Source: Ministeria vibrans ATCC 50519 (lineage: Eukaryota > Opisthokonta > Filasterea). From it: a stretch of DNA of 44,369 bases. The position numbers and the translations under genes are program-made. The notes under the pieces were generated by a model. That model ran no database searches and was not told the DNA's origin. It saw only the letters and a list, made by a program, of their open reading frames with translations. The stretch is taken from NCBI GenBank assembly GCA_943704425.1, contig CALSCP010001307.1, forward strand, positions 9,169 to 53,537, read 5' to 3'. Positions 1-12,900 of this stretch are shown piece by piece (the first letter of the stretch is position 1; each line of letters opens with the position of its first letter).

Positions 1-77
1 CTCTCTCTCTGTCTCTCTGTCTCTCTCTGTCGTCTCTATCTGTCTCTCTGTCTCTCTCTGTCGTCTCTCTCTCTGTC

Positions 78-170
<93 letters not shown>
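1..170. repeat. CT microsatellite, left edge
   Basis: Almost pure CT dinucleotide repeat, with CTGT and CGT interruptions in the first 85 bases. It lies in the intron preceding the first visible exon of RFC2, so it may also serve as that intron's extended polypyrimidine tract. The acceptor AG is at 212-213. Confidence 0.95.
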
Positions 171-172
<2 letters not shown>

Positions 173-213
173 ACTCACCCCGTTGTGTGTGTGTGTGATT
201 TGTTCATTCAAAG

Positions 214-1080
214 GTGATTATTTTGGACGAGGCTGATAGTATGACTGAGACGGCACAACAAGCACTGCGACGGATTATGGAAAAGTCTTCCAAGTAAGAA
301 CAAAAAGGCGTGTGGGTTTCTTAACTCTCTAACATGTTTGTGCGTGTGGGCAGTACAACACGGTTTGCACTTGCTTGCAATCAGTCTGACAAGATCATTG
401 AAGCGATCCAGAGCCGTTGTGTTGTGCTGCGCTACTCGCGACTGACTGACATTCAAGTGCTCGATCGCGTTGTCAAGATCTGTGAGTTGGAAGGAGTCGC
501 ACGCTCTGACGACGGACTCGAGGTAACCCTAAGCGTATCCCGAACCCCGAACCCTAACTTCTAATGAACCCGGTTGACCTAGGCCATTGTGTTTACCGCC
601 GAGGGTGATATGCGTCAGGCCATCAACAACCTTCAGGCGACTCACTCGGGGTTTGGCTTTGTCAACAGTGAAAACGTCTTCAAAGTGTGCGATCAGCCAC
701 ATCCCCTCCAGACAAAGGAAATCCTCAATGCATGTCTGAAAGGTATCAGAGAGACCAAAAGTCACTTTGCCAGTCATTCAAAGAGAGAAAGCCACATTAT
801 CCTTCCACTCACTGACTCTCACTTCACCTTTTCTTTTCTCTTCTCAGCGGACATTGACCAATCACTGCGCGTTCTGCACTCATTGTGGGCTAAAGGGTAT
901 AGTGCAAGTGACATCATGTCGACTCTCTTTCGCGTTGTCAAGCAACTCGAAATGGCGGAACACACAAAACTTTCGTTCATTCGCGAGATTGCGCTTGTGC
1001 AAATGAGGGTCGCGGAGGGTTGTGCGACTGTTCTGCAGATCAGTGCACTGCTAGCCAGACTGTGTCGTCTGGTCGTTTGA
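214..1080 (+). CDS. RFC2: Replication factor C subunit 2 (RFC2; yeast Rfc4 equivalent), 3' part
   Basis: Clamp-loader small subunit that opens PCNA with the other RFC subunits at primer ends in the nucleus. The four visible exons are 214-293, 354-522, 583-742 and 848-1080, all with GT-AG junctions and consistent phase. The first exon reads [11 protein letters not shown] (Walker B, DEAD form), followed by [13 protein letters not shown]. Next come the sensor-1 region [20 protein letters not shown] with the RFC-box SRC, then [11 protein letters not shown] (sensor 2) and the C-terminal collar helices ending in [10 protein letters not shown]. The order [19 protein letters not shown] is characteristic of RFC2 rather than RFC4 or RFC5. 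The P-loop exons lie upstream, outside the window. The second visible intron (523-582) carries degenerate CCCTAA telomere-like repeats. Its stop at 1080 faces the ACADL stop 151 bp away. Confidence 0.95.
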
Positions 1081-1231
1081 GGACACTCACACGCGCTCAC
1101 ACACCTCACACACATCTTTCTTCTGATCATACTTTTGTCGTTTCAGAGTGTACTCTTCTCTTTCTGCTTTTCTTCATGCTTATTGAGTGATCTTTGACCT
1201 TCTTCTTTTATTTTTCTTGATTGAGTGCGGT

Positions 1232-3684
<2,453 letters not shown>

Positions 3685-3775
3685 TGCGAATGTAACGGAT
3701 GACGAAAATGACACAAGACAGTGATTAGAGTTTTGAGTTTTTCTTTTGATTTGACTGTCTTTTGACAGATCAGTC
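3685..3775. promoter_or_regulatory. 91-bp divergent intergenic region (ACADL / vanin-like)
   Basis: Only 91 bp separate the ATG of ACADL on the minus strand from the ATG of the amidohydrolase on the plus strand, so both 5' UTRs and core promoters must fit or overlap here. I see no TATA box. The segment contains TTTTGA and TTTTGACAG runs. That it is a bidirectional promoter is inferred from geometry alone. Confidence 0.55.
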
Positions 3776-4819
3776 ATGTTCTTCTTCTTATTCGCAGTTG
3801 CTATTGTGCTCAGCTCACCGGCTGCTCTTGGCGCTACTGCAAGCCAGGTGGTTGGTGTAAATGGTGACACGTACGTGGCGGCCGTCGTTGAATTCTCGCC
3901 TGAGATCTCGACCCAGCCGCTCTCACGCGCCGATGCGGTTTCGCTCATGATGCGAAATCTGGCACAGTACCAAAGGTGGGCTGCCGATGCGGCAGCGCAG
4001 GGTGCCGACATCATTGTCTTCCCCGAAGACGGCCTCTACGGCCACGAGTTCCCCACACGCGACTCGATTTCGCCCTATCTGGAGGCGGTTCCCGCTGCGG
4101 GCGCCAACCTGTGCGTGTCGGGCAACCACAGCGCCACGCCCGTCGGCACGGCCCTCTCGTGCCTCGCCCGCGACACCCGCATGGTGGTGGTTGCCTGCTA
4201 CGGCGAGTACGAGGCGTGCAGCGCGTGTGCGGACGGACGCCGCCAGTTCAACACGCAGGTGGCGTTTGACGCAGACGGCACGACGCTTGCGCGCTACCGC
4301 AAGAGCCACCTCTACCTGAACGAGCCGCAATTCAACTCGCCCGTCGGCGGACCCGATCCGGCTGTGTTCACGCCCGTCGCCGCCAAGAACCTTGTGTCAG
4401 TGACGTTTGGCATGGCTATATGCTACGACATCATGTACAAGCGCCCGGTCATGGACTACGTCATCCGCGACACCCGGCACATCGTTGTGAGCCACTGGTG
4501 GGTGAACACCCCGCCAAGCATGACAGCGACTATGTACCACCAAGCATACGCACGCGAGCTCAACATTGTGCTGTTGGCAAGCAACGGCGTCGACCGTCAC
4601 GCTGCCTGGAACAACTCCGGTGCGGGCATCTACGCCGCAGGAGACATTCTCGCAACCTACTTCAACCCCACACAGAGTCCCCTCAACAAACTTCTCCTCG
4701 CCACAGTCCCTAAAGACGTAAGAGAATAAAACGACCCAAAATCGTGTAACCATAACATATTCTCCGACATACGCAGTTTGGTGCGTCGCCAGTCGCAACT
4801 GACTGTAATCGAATCCCTC

Positions 4820-4865
<46 letters not shown>

Positions 4866-5412
4866 GCAACAGCAACAGCAACAACAACCTCCACCTTTCC
4901 ACTCCATTGTTCACTCGCAACCCCACATGCCTGCGGGGCAATGGGGCTGGCAGACCTTCCGTGCACTTCCAAACACACAGCTTGAGCTCACTTCCTCCTC
5001 CGGTTCCTTCCAGTGCTATGCGTCCTTTACCGTCGCACCTCACTCCCCATCCACGCCTGCCGAATCACTCATTTACGGCGTCCTTGCCTACGCGGGTGGC
5101 TGGAACAACCAGTATTACGAGGAGCACTGCGGACTGTATCGCTGTGCGTCCATCGATGACTGTCGTCCAGTCGTCACCGATGCACACTCCCTCTTCTCGT
5201 CTGTATACCTGTATGCCACACACACCCAGACGGGCCTCACGCCATTCCCCATGGTTGCCACTCACAATGCTCAGCTGGTCAACCAGAGTCACTTTATTGT
5301 CTCACACGGCACTTCCTATGCACATGACTTTACTCTCATTGAGTCGCTCGACAGTGCTCTAACCGTTCCTCTCCTTGCTTTCTCAATCGTCGCAATTCAC
5401 ATGAAACCCTGA
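3776..5412 (+). CDS. Vanin/biotinidase-family secreted amidohydrolase (nitrilase superfamily)
   Basis: Members hydrolyse carbon-nitrogen amide bonds, releasing pantothenate (vanins) or biotin (biotinidase) outside the cell. Two exons, 3776-4717 and 4777-5412, give 525 residues, typical for the family. The N-terminus MFFFLFAVAIVLSSPAALGA is a clear signal peptide. The nitrilase triad is visible: Glu84 in VFPEDGLYG, Lys176 in YRKSHLY and Cys216 in GMAICYDIM. The second exon opens in frame with FGASPVATDCNRIP and runs into a polyglutamine tract of about 20 residues (CAA/CAG, 4819-4889) before the C-terminal beta domain. The last residues (LTVPLLAFSIVAIHM) are hydrophobic and could be a GPI signal. 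Substrate (biotinyl or pantetheine amide) cannot be decided from sequence. It is head-to-head with ACADL. Confidence 0.9.
4819..4889 (+). repeat. CAA/CAG repeat coding polyglutamine
   Basis: Uninterrupted CAA run followed by CAG/CAA alternation, translated as glutamine in the frame set by exon 2 of the amidohydrolase. It ends with CCTCCACCT (Pro-Pro-Pro). Confidence 0.85.
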
Positions 5413-5577
5413 ACAAAGTGCAATACATATATGTATGTTGTTTTTATTTTTTCTCAGTCGTCTCAGCTTATATGAAACCCTTGACAAATTACAACAATGT
5501 ATGTTGTTTTTATTCACGTGAACCCCTAAACAAATTGCAATACAAAAATATTTGCTGTTTTATTTTTACAAGAACTT
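5398..5577 (+). repeat. Three tandem degenerate copies of a 50-70 bp unit at the amidohydrolase 3' end
   Basis: Each copy has the order (A)TGAAACCCTnnACAAA, then a CAATA or CAACAA run, then TGTTGTTTTTATT. Copies start near 5401, 5472 and 5519. The first copy includes the last coding codons and stop of the gene (ATGAAACCCTGA), so the repeat overlaps the coding end and the 3' UTR. Confidence 0.7.
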
Positions 5578-5668
5578 TTTTGTGTACTTTCTGTCACGGC
5601 CGGAAGTAACAGAACACCTTTAAAGAGAAAATTAAAATTAATAACAAAATCGACAAAGACAAGTCCCT

Positions 5669-7771
5669 TTAGGTTACTTCTCCAATGTAGTTCGCAACGA
5701 GAATCGCCTGAGAAGTACATAGAATGTCAGTGAGTGGCTCGCGGCCAAAAGAATCGCCGCCAATGGGCCGCACAAGTAACGGAGTGTGTCGCATTGGCAC
5801 TGATTGGCACATCTCATTGAGTTCCTATCCAAAATATGAGTACACCTCAACCTTTTTTGGTCCGTCTTTTGCTTTACCTCTGTTGAACAATCCCTGAGCG
5901 GCTTTTCAGTGTCAATGTAATAGTCCCATAAATAGACGCGCGTGTCCTGTCCCACTGACGCAATTCTCACTCGCTCACTGGTACACAAAAGCGCATCAAA
6001 ACACACACTACACAGAAAAGAAAAAGAAAAAGTTTTTTTCACATCACATATCAGTTCCGTTTACATACACCGTGCAACAAACAAACGGACCTTGAAACAT
6101 ACGAGAGATGACCCTCAAAACGAGCCAAAAGGCACTTGTGCTCAACGGACCACAGTGACACCAAATCATCTTCTCCTCCAGTCTAATTGTACACAGCCAT
6201 ACGTCATAAAGTATATAAATTAAAAATGAAATTAGAATGTTAGGGCGAGGGTTTATCATCTCGCAAAGCACATGCTTTCCACTTACCACCACAAAACGAT
6301 CGTCGGGACTCCATTTAACACACAAAAACGCTCCAAAGAAACTGCGCTGAGCCAACACCACAGAATATCCCCTCGTGTCCTCATCGCTCTCCTCTTCACT
6401 TGTCCCTCCTTTCCGCTTACTCTTCTTACTCTTCTCGCTCTTCTTTCCTTTATGCTTCCGGTCACTTTCCTCTCTTAACAGTCCGATTTGAATCACTCTC
6501 AGTGTTCCGTCACTGCTCACAACACTCATAAGCGAGTCGTCGCAATGTGACACTTCAAATTCTATCAAAGACATTAATTTTTTCTCCTTCTTCTTCTTCT
6601 CTTTTTTTGCGTTTTACGTGTGATTTTCGCTTCTGAGACTTTCAATGAAATGAGTGGGTTTCGTTTTGTACCCGAATCGCTGTAAGAAGAAGACGAAAAA
6701 AAAGAAACGAAACACATTCACAACCCAAAAAAAAAATCAGATGTTTCTCCATCTTGTTTTTTTTCTTGTTACGGATCGGACGAATCTGACGCCAAAAGCG
6801 AGCAAAGCGCAAGCGAACCGTTTTGAAAGGAAACTGCAAAAAGATTGGTATTGGGAGGGGAACGGAGCCAGCGAATGCAGGTGGGAGGGTGCGAAGTGAA
6901 CGGAGGCTCGGTGTTGAAAGCGATGGAGCAGGCAGAAGAGTGAGAGGCGGAGGAGGAGGAGAGGAGTGCGCAGAGAGGACCCGTTTGAAAGGCAAACAGT
7001 GTTTCGAGGAAGGGCTCCTTGTCACTGCGGGTTTGGCTGTCGGGTTGGACGAGACGCACATCGTGGCTGACGAGAAGCAAGTCTGGAAAGGATAAATGTC
7101 GGATGGGTGTCTGTTGAAATAAAAGAATGAGAAGCAAAACAAACCAACGTATAAAAAAATGGTATAGGGTCACCGGTCGAAGGTCTCTGGACTTGTTTGC
7201 TGCTGCCGTGCGGTGGCCCTGGGGCGTGTCTTGAGGTACGGGGTACGCCATGAGATGCTGGCCGACGTTGAACAGGACAATGTCGCCTTGGTCGGGAAGT
7301 GGCTCGTGAATCTGCGAGTGGTGTGTGTGTGTGTGTGAAACGCAATTGGGTTTGAGAGGAACGCAATAACAATAATAATAATATAAGGAAGGGACCTTCG
7401 CAGTGCCGTCACGAGGAGAGCCCGACTTGGCCGCAGTAGAACGGCCAAGGGCAGATGCTGCTGACCGAAGCATGCTTCTGGTCCAGGACGACGAGGACGA
7501 GGAGGACGAGGAGGAGGAGGAGGAGGACAGAGCGGATTTGGCGCTTGAACTTGAATGGCCCTTGTCGCGCGTTGCCGCACCCCCGCGAGCCGCGCCCTGT
7601 ATGACTTTCACATGAGAGAACCAGACGGGTCGCCACCGCGGAGGACGTGCCACCATGTGGACGAGAACCTGCACAGACGGAAGGCAGTTAGGGTTTCCCT
7701 TTGCTCTTGGTCTTTACGTCGTTGGAGAGGATATATTCACCCTCGGGCCCGCTTAACCCGCCGTCTGCCAT
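5669..7771 (-). CDS. WDR20: WDR20/CreC-family WD40 protein (deubiquitinase cofactor)
   Basis: WDR20 activates the deubiquitinases USP12/USP46; the fungal CreC partners the deubiquitinase CreB. Nine exons: 7771-7718, 7668-7396, 7311-7174, 7110-6773, 6679-6618, 6561-6287, 6182-6091, 6007-5878 and 5824-5669. They close in frame to 505 residues. Family landmarks appear in order: an N-terminal EGEYILSND segment, DIVLFNVGQHLMAYP, LLLVSHDVRLVQ, CIRWLRSPPNTNLFAVSF, TKRNPL, SSDGTLRVIQ, the signature TGGEDDLVSLWS, then ASVGQDTRVYLWDY. A serine run (about 14) and a Lys/Ser/Glu-rich insert interrupt the propeller. The first exon codes just 18 residues and its 49-nt intron contains CCCTAAC. The protein ends soon after the last blade, so the C-terminal WD repeat may be diverged. 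Confidence 0.88.
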
Positions 7772-7963
7772 GATCAGCAAGCGCCAAGCTCTCAGTAAAA
7801 CAAAAAATATCAAAGTAATAAAATTAAAAATTGTGTGTGTGAATCGACTCCATAATATAATAACTGCTTTCGCTGTTCACTTTTACATATACAACACATT
7901 TTCAATTCAAATAGACCCTACTTCTCATCTTGTCTCTTCCTCCTCTCTCTATCTATCACATTG

Positions 7964-7996
<33 letters not shown>

Positions 7997-8058
7997 CTTC
8001 TTCTTCTTCTTCTTCTTCTCCTTCTTCTTCTTACTCCCTCCTCCTCCTCCTCCTCCTC

Positions 8059-8149
<91 letters not shown>

Positions 8150-8187
8150 CCTCTTTCTCTCTTTCTCTTTTTCTCTGTGTATGTGTG
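7772..8187. repeat. Intergenic region with TTC, CTC and CT microsatellites
   Basis: This 416-bp gap lies between the COX18 stop and the WDR20 start, both on the minus strand. It contains a TTC run (about 7966-8033), a CTC run (8035-8062) and a CT run (8063-8148), contiguous with one another. The part near 7800-7920 is AT-rich and should hold the WDR20 promoter. No gene is seen. Confidence 0.85.
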
Positions 8188-9445
8188 TCATAGTCCCTTC
8201 TGCAAACACGTCTGCACAAGCGACCGCTCCTCTGAGGGTGCATTGGGAATCCCCAGTGCCCGTCGTACCGGCACCACTTGCAGTGTCAGATTCTGCACAA
8301 GCGAATAGGCAGTCGAAGTGGTCCAATAGAGAGTGACAGCCTATGACACACACAAATTAACAAAATAGTACAACACGTCGTTCTGCTTCTCCTTTTAAGT
8401 ATTACTGAGGGAAGAGTGGCGGCAATGGGTATAAGTGCGACTGAGACCAATCGAATCACATTGGTAACAATGCGCATTTGCGTTGAAAGTCCACTCATTG
8501 CTTTCATATTGTTCATCTACAAGACAACACACATGACTGTTTCAGTACAAAATCATCACACACGCTTCAGCACTGAAGAGCACACACACACTACGCACAC
8601 ACACTACGCACACACTAAGCACACACGCACACACGAAATAGGATTACTTCAAGATTGAGTATGTTGAAAAGGCCCATGAGAACGGGTAGCACAAGTGTGC
8701 CGTCAGGCGCAGTGAGATCGAGACACCAGAGAGCGCCTTGAGTGTCCATGAGAGGGCTCGGCGGACACACTGCGCTACTAGCTACAAAAAGCGACGGTGC
8801 ACCCGACATGCGACGCAGCACAAGCGAGATCATAATCCATAGGGGTACTTGGGTAAGCGGCAGTGCCACAATACGCCATGTTTCACACTGGTGCTCGCGT
8901 TGAAGCTGTAGTCGTTTGCGTCGCAACGTCTCGCGCGCCACTTTCGGGTACAGTGCCGCTGCAAGGCCCTTCTTGCGCATCTCGCCCGGAAGGCGTCGCT
9001 TCATCATCTCCGAGTACTCCGTTAGAACCGGCGAGAGCAGCTCGAGACGTGCGCCCGCGCTGAACAAGCGGGAAAGAGTGAGTTCGCACGAATCACTAGA
9101 TGTGCAAAAACATCTACTTTACCTCGTCTGATAGATCGACATGGGCAGTGTGACTACGCTGCGCAACAGGACGGTGCCTATTACAATGTCAGCCCACCAC
9201 GGGAGACCGGTGAGGCTGTGGAGCGCCTCGCAAGCGTCCTTGCAGGCATCAACAAACCCCAAGCCGGTGCGAGTCGCCGCCTCAACATCCGTCTCGCTCA
9301 CCGCACGAACCACCTGCGCCTCGGCCGCGTCTCCACCAATGGCCGTATCACTTGTAATGGCTGCATCGCTCGACAGGTGGCGCGGTAAGGCAGACAACGT
9401 CCGCAGTCGCACAACAGAGCGACGCAACGTGAACGTCGACAGCAT
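8188..9445 (-). CDS. COX18: Mitochondrial inner-membrane insertase COX18 (Oxa1/YidC family)
   Basis: COX18 inserts the C-terminal part of COX2 across the inner membrane during complex IV assembly. Four exons (9445-9123, 9059-8648, 8516-8406, 8340-8188) give 332 residues, as in animal COX18. The N-terminus MLSTFTLRRSVVRLR is an arginine-rich presequence. The first Oxa1-domain helix reads SLTGLPWWADIVIGTVLLRS followed by VVTLPMSIYQ, then comes the basic matrix loop, the helix WRIVALPLTQVPLWIMISLV with LRR, GTLVLPVLMGLFNILNLE, and VTLYWTTSTAYSLVQN. The short tail after the last helix and the WW motif fit COX18 rather than OXA1, which has a long C-terminal tail. The ATG at 9445 is the first in frame. 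Confidence 0.93.
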
Positions 9446-9988
9446 CAAACGAAAGAAAATGATTGATTGATTGTAGTACTACTAATTACTAAACGAGTAG
9501 TAAGTCGTTTTGATTTTTCAAACTTTGTTTGTATATGATCTTGTTTTGACATTGAGTTATTTGAGTACGGAGTCGGGGGTACGGAGGTCGTAGTAGTGAG
9601 TACAGCTCTCGATTCTCTATTTATTTCTCTTATATTTATTATTACTATGAATAATAAAACAATAATAATTATTAAGAAAACTGAAAAACTGCTGACATTC
9701 TTTAAAATTTTGAGTTCAAGACGTTTCAAATCGCAAAACTGTATTTTCCAAGTAAATATTAAATATTTTCTTCTAATTTCTTGTTGATATTTGATTTTTA
9801 AGGTGAAAGGAAAGACCGGTATGAAAAATGTTAATGAGAGGCTACTGAATAAAACATGGAGAAGGAAAAAAATTGGCTGGTTGACTGGATGCTTTCCTTG
9901 TTTAAGACTGAGTCGAGACGCGGGAATCACAAAAACATAGGTCATCTTTTTAATGCATTCACACAAACATAAAATAAACAAAGGCAAA
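9446..9988. other. Intergenic, AT-rich, with a dispersed repeat copy
   Basis: This 543-bp gap lies between the COX18 start and the stop of the coiled-coil gene, both minus. It is AT-rich and free of credible coding. It should contain the COX18 promoter and the 3' UTR of the upstream gene. Bases 9529-9640 match 19542-19597 (see repeat entries). Confidence 0.7.
9529..9640 (+). repeat. Dispersed repeat, long copy
   Basis: Shares TCTTGTTTTGACATTGAG and, after about 40 extra bases, GAGTACAGCTC(T/C)(C/T)GATTCTCTATT with 19542-19597. The extra bases are bounded by the short direct repeat TGAG. Confidence 0.7.
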
Positions 9989-12900
9989 CTATGACAACAC
10001 ACGCAACTGCACAGGCGACGCCAACAGAGGCCACAACATGGTCTCGGAGACGCTCTCGGGGTAGGGCAAGCAGGCATCAAAGAAGAGCCAAGGACCCACA
10101 AAGCGCATCAGGAGGTACCACACAAAGAGCACCGCAGCGACTACAAGTAGCCACAGTGACCAAGCACCCTTCCGCTTCGACCCGTCCAGCGCACCCACAC
10201 TCCTCGTACTCGAAAAGCTCAACGCAAGCATCGGCAGACTCCACCAGTCAAAGTCGTACTGACTCACCAAATGCATCACAAGGCACACCGCAGCCACACG
10301 CAATAGCTTCTCAAGCCACACCGGGTGATTCGCCCCACTGCCAATCGTCATCATCTTCCGCGACGCAACTAGCATTTCCGCCTGTACACGCAGGCCCGCC
10401 AGTGTCTTCTCACACGTCAATTGACGTCGTTGTAGAGCGTCCACCTCACCCAACGTTCGCACAGCCAACGCATCTCTATCCCAATAGCAAATACAATACA
10501 CCATCAGACACAACACACTCAATCTCTCATCAACCCATTCCCTCACCTGAACCCATCGTAATAACTAAAGTCGCGTTCAGTCGCATCCACCTCGCTTCCT
10601 TCCCCTTCCATCAAAACAGTCTTCTCCAGTGCCGCTGCAACACGCCCCAGCGACTCCACCTCAGACGCGTCCTCGCCCGCCATTCGCATCTTTGCAATTT
10701 TGTTATGCAACGCAGACACTACCACCTGAAAAAGAGAAGGACAAGAATGAGGCAAATTCTCAAAGTACTCCCCCTCTCCGTCTTCGATCACTTTGTTTTT
10801 TCTCTCCCCACCCCTTTTCCTCTCTCAGTGTCTCTCAGGTTTATACCAAAATTTGTTCCTGAATGAGCATTCGCGCGCGCAACAAGTGCTGCACACGGTC
10901 TCCATTCACCTCAGCACCCTCTACAATGTCTCCCGCCGACGACAATTCCTCCAGACTCGATTGCACAAGCTCCTTAGTTTCCTTCCAACGCACAGTAAAA
11001 CGAGCCACTAAAAAAAATGTAACAACATTAATAATTATAATTATATTTTTACAGAATGATGAAAAATAATGAGGCAAAATACCCGAGAGACGAGCGGTGG
11101 CGTCTTCGATGCTGTCCACCTTTACTGAATCCGCGTCTTTTTGACAGAGCTTCAGCTGCTCTTCAATGTCCGACACCAGTTTGAGCACACGGTCTTGCTT
11201 TTGCAACCTGAATACAATATACAATAATAATAATAATTAATAAACAATCTGTCCCTCTCTCACCCCTCTCGCTTACAATTCGTTCTCAGCGGCGCTCGTC
11301 TCTGAGCGATCCGTCACACTCGCAGTCTCAGCACTCCTCAGCATTCCTTCAAGTCGCGACACCTCATTGCGCAGACCGCGCAACTCAAGCTCCTTCTCCT
11401 GCAAACTAGCCTCGCGTCGCTCGCGTGCACTCTTCTCCTTGTTATGCTCAGCAAGCGCATCGCGCCCCGCCGATTCCTTGCGCAGACACTCCTCTTCGGC
11501 TCGCATCAGACGCTCATTCGTGTCTTTCAATTCTTCTCGCAACCGCGCAATCTCACTCGCGGTCGCTGCACTCTCTGCCTCGCTTGTGCGAACCGCCGCG
11601 TCCAACTCACGCTTAAGGCTGTCCAGTCGCTCCTCAAGCGACATCTTCTCCTGCATAAGCAACACTTGCTTCTCTTCCCCTTCCTTCACACGCACGTTCA
11701 GCTCTTCGTTCGTTTCGTTCGCCGCATCCAAATCGCGTTGCAACGAACTCACCACACTCGACATATCCCCACGCGNNNNNNNNNNNNNNNNNNNNNNNNN
11801 NNNNNNNNNNNNNNNNNNNNNNNNNNNNNNNNNNNNNNNNNNNNNNNNNNNNNNNNNNNNNNNNNNNNNAACACTTGCTTCTCTTCCCCTTCCTTCACAC
11901 GCACGTTCAGCTCTTCGTTCGTTTCGTTCGCCGCATCCAAATCGCGTTGCAACGAACTCACCACACTCGACATATCCCCACGCGCCAGCTCAGCTTCAAG
12001 CTCGTCATTGCGCGCGCGCTGCAGCTCCAACTGTGCCAAATGTTGGCTCACCTCGTGTGCCATGTCACTGCGCAATCTCGCGTCCTCATCGCGCACCGAC
12101 CGCAGCAGTTGCAGCTCCTCCTGCATCTTTGCAACGGCCTCTGTGTCCTCGGCCGGTGGACACGTGTGTGCGTCCAACTCACGCTGAAGATCATCCAGTC
12201 GCTCCTCAAGCAACTTCTTCTCCTGCGCAAGCAACAATTGCTTCTCTTCCCCTTCCTTCACACGCACGTTCAGCTCTTCGTTCGTTTCGTTCGCCGCATC
12301 CAAATCGCGTTGCAACGAACTCACCACACTCGACATATCCCCACGCGCCAGCTCAGCTTCAAGCTCGTCATTGCGCGCGCGCTGCTGCTCCAACTGTGCC
12401 AAATGTTGGCTCACCTCGTGTGCCATGTCACTGCGCAATCTCGCGTCCTCATCGCGCACCGACCGCAGCAGTTGCAGCTCCTCCTGCATCTTTGCAACGG
12501 CCTCTGTGTCCTCGGCCGGTGGACACGTGTGTGCGTCCAACTCACGCTGAAGATCATCCAGTCGCTCCTCAAGCAACTTCTTCTCCTGCGCAAGCAACAA
12601 TTGCTTCTCTTCCCCTTCCTTCACACGCACGTTCAGCTCTTCGTTCGTTTCGTTCGCCGCATCCAAATCGCGTTGCAACAAACTCACCACACTCGCCATA
12701 TCCCCACGCGCCAGCTCAGCTTCAAGCTCGTCATTGCGCGCGCGCTGCTGCTCCAACTGTGCCAAATGTTGGCTTATCTCGTGTGCCATGTCGCTGCGCA
12801 ATCTCGCGTCCTCATCGCGCACCGACTGCAACCGTTGTAGTTCCTCCTGCATCTTAGCAACGGCCTCTGTATCCTCGGCCGGTGGACACGTGTGTGCGCG

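Noticed and set aside
9443-9448. Start of COX18 at 9448
   Set aside because: That codon is TTG; the first ATG in frame is at 9445-9443 and heads a good presequence.
9989-10475. Calling the coiled-coil protein a definite KASH protein
   Set aside because: The C-terminus lacks the expected short luminal PPPX peptide and has two hydrophobic segments rather than one.
11367-12857. Plus-strand ORFs opposite the coiled-coil repeats
   Set aside because: They mirror the repeat structure of the minus-strand gene, which has splice junctions, coiled-coil heptads and a coherent frame; the plus-strand proteins are unlike any family I know.
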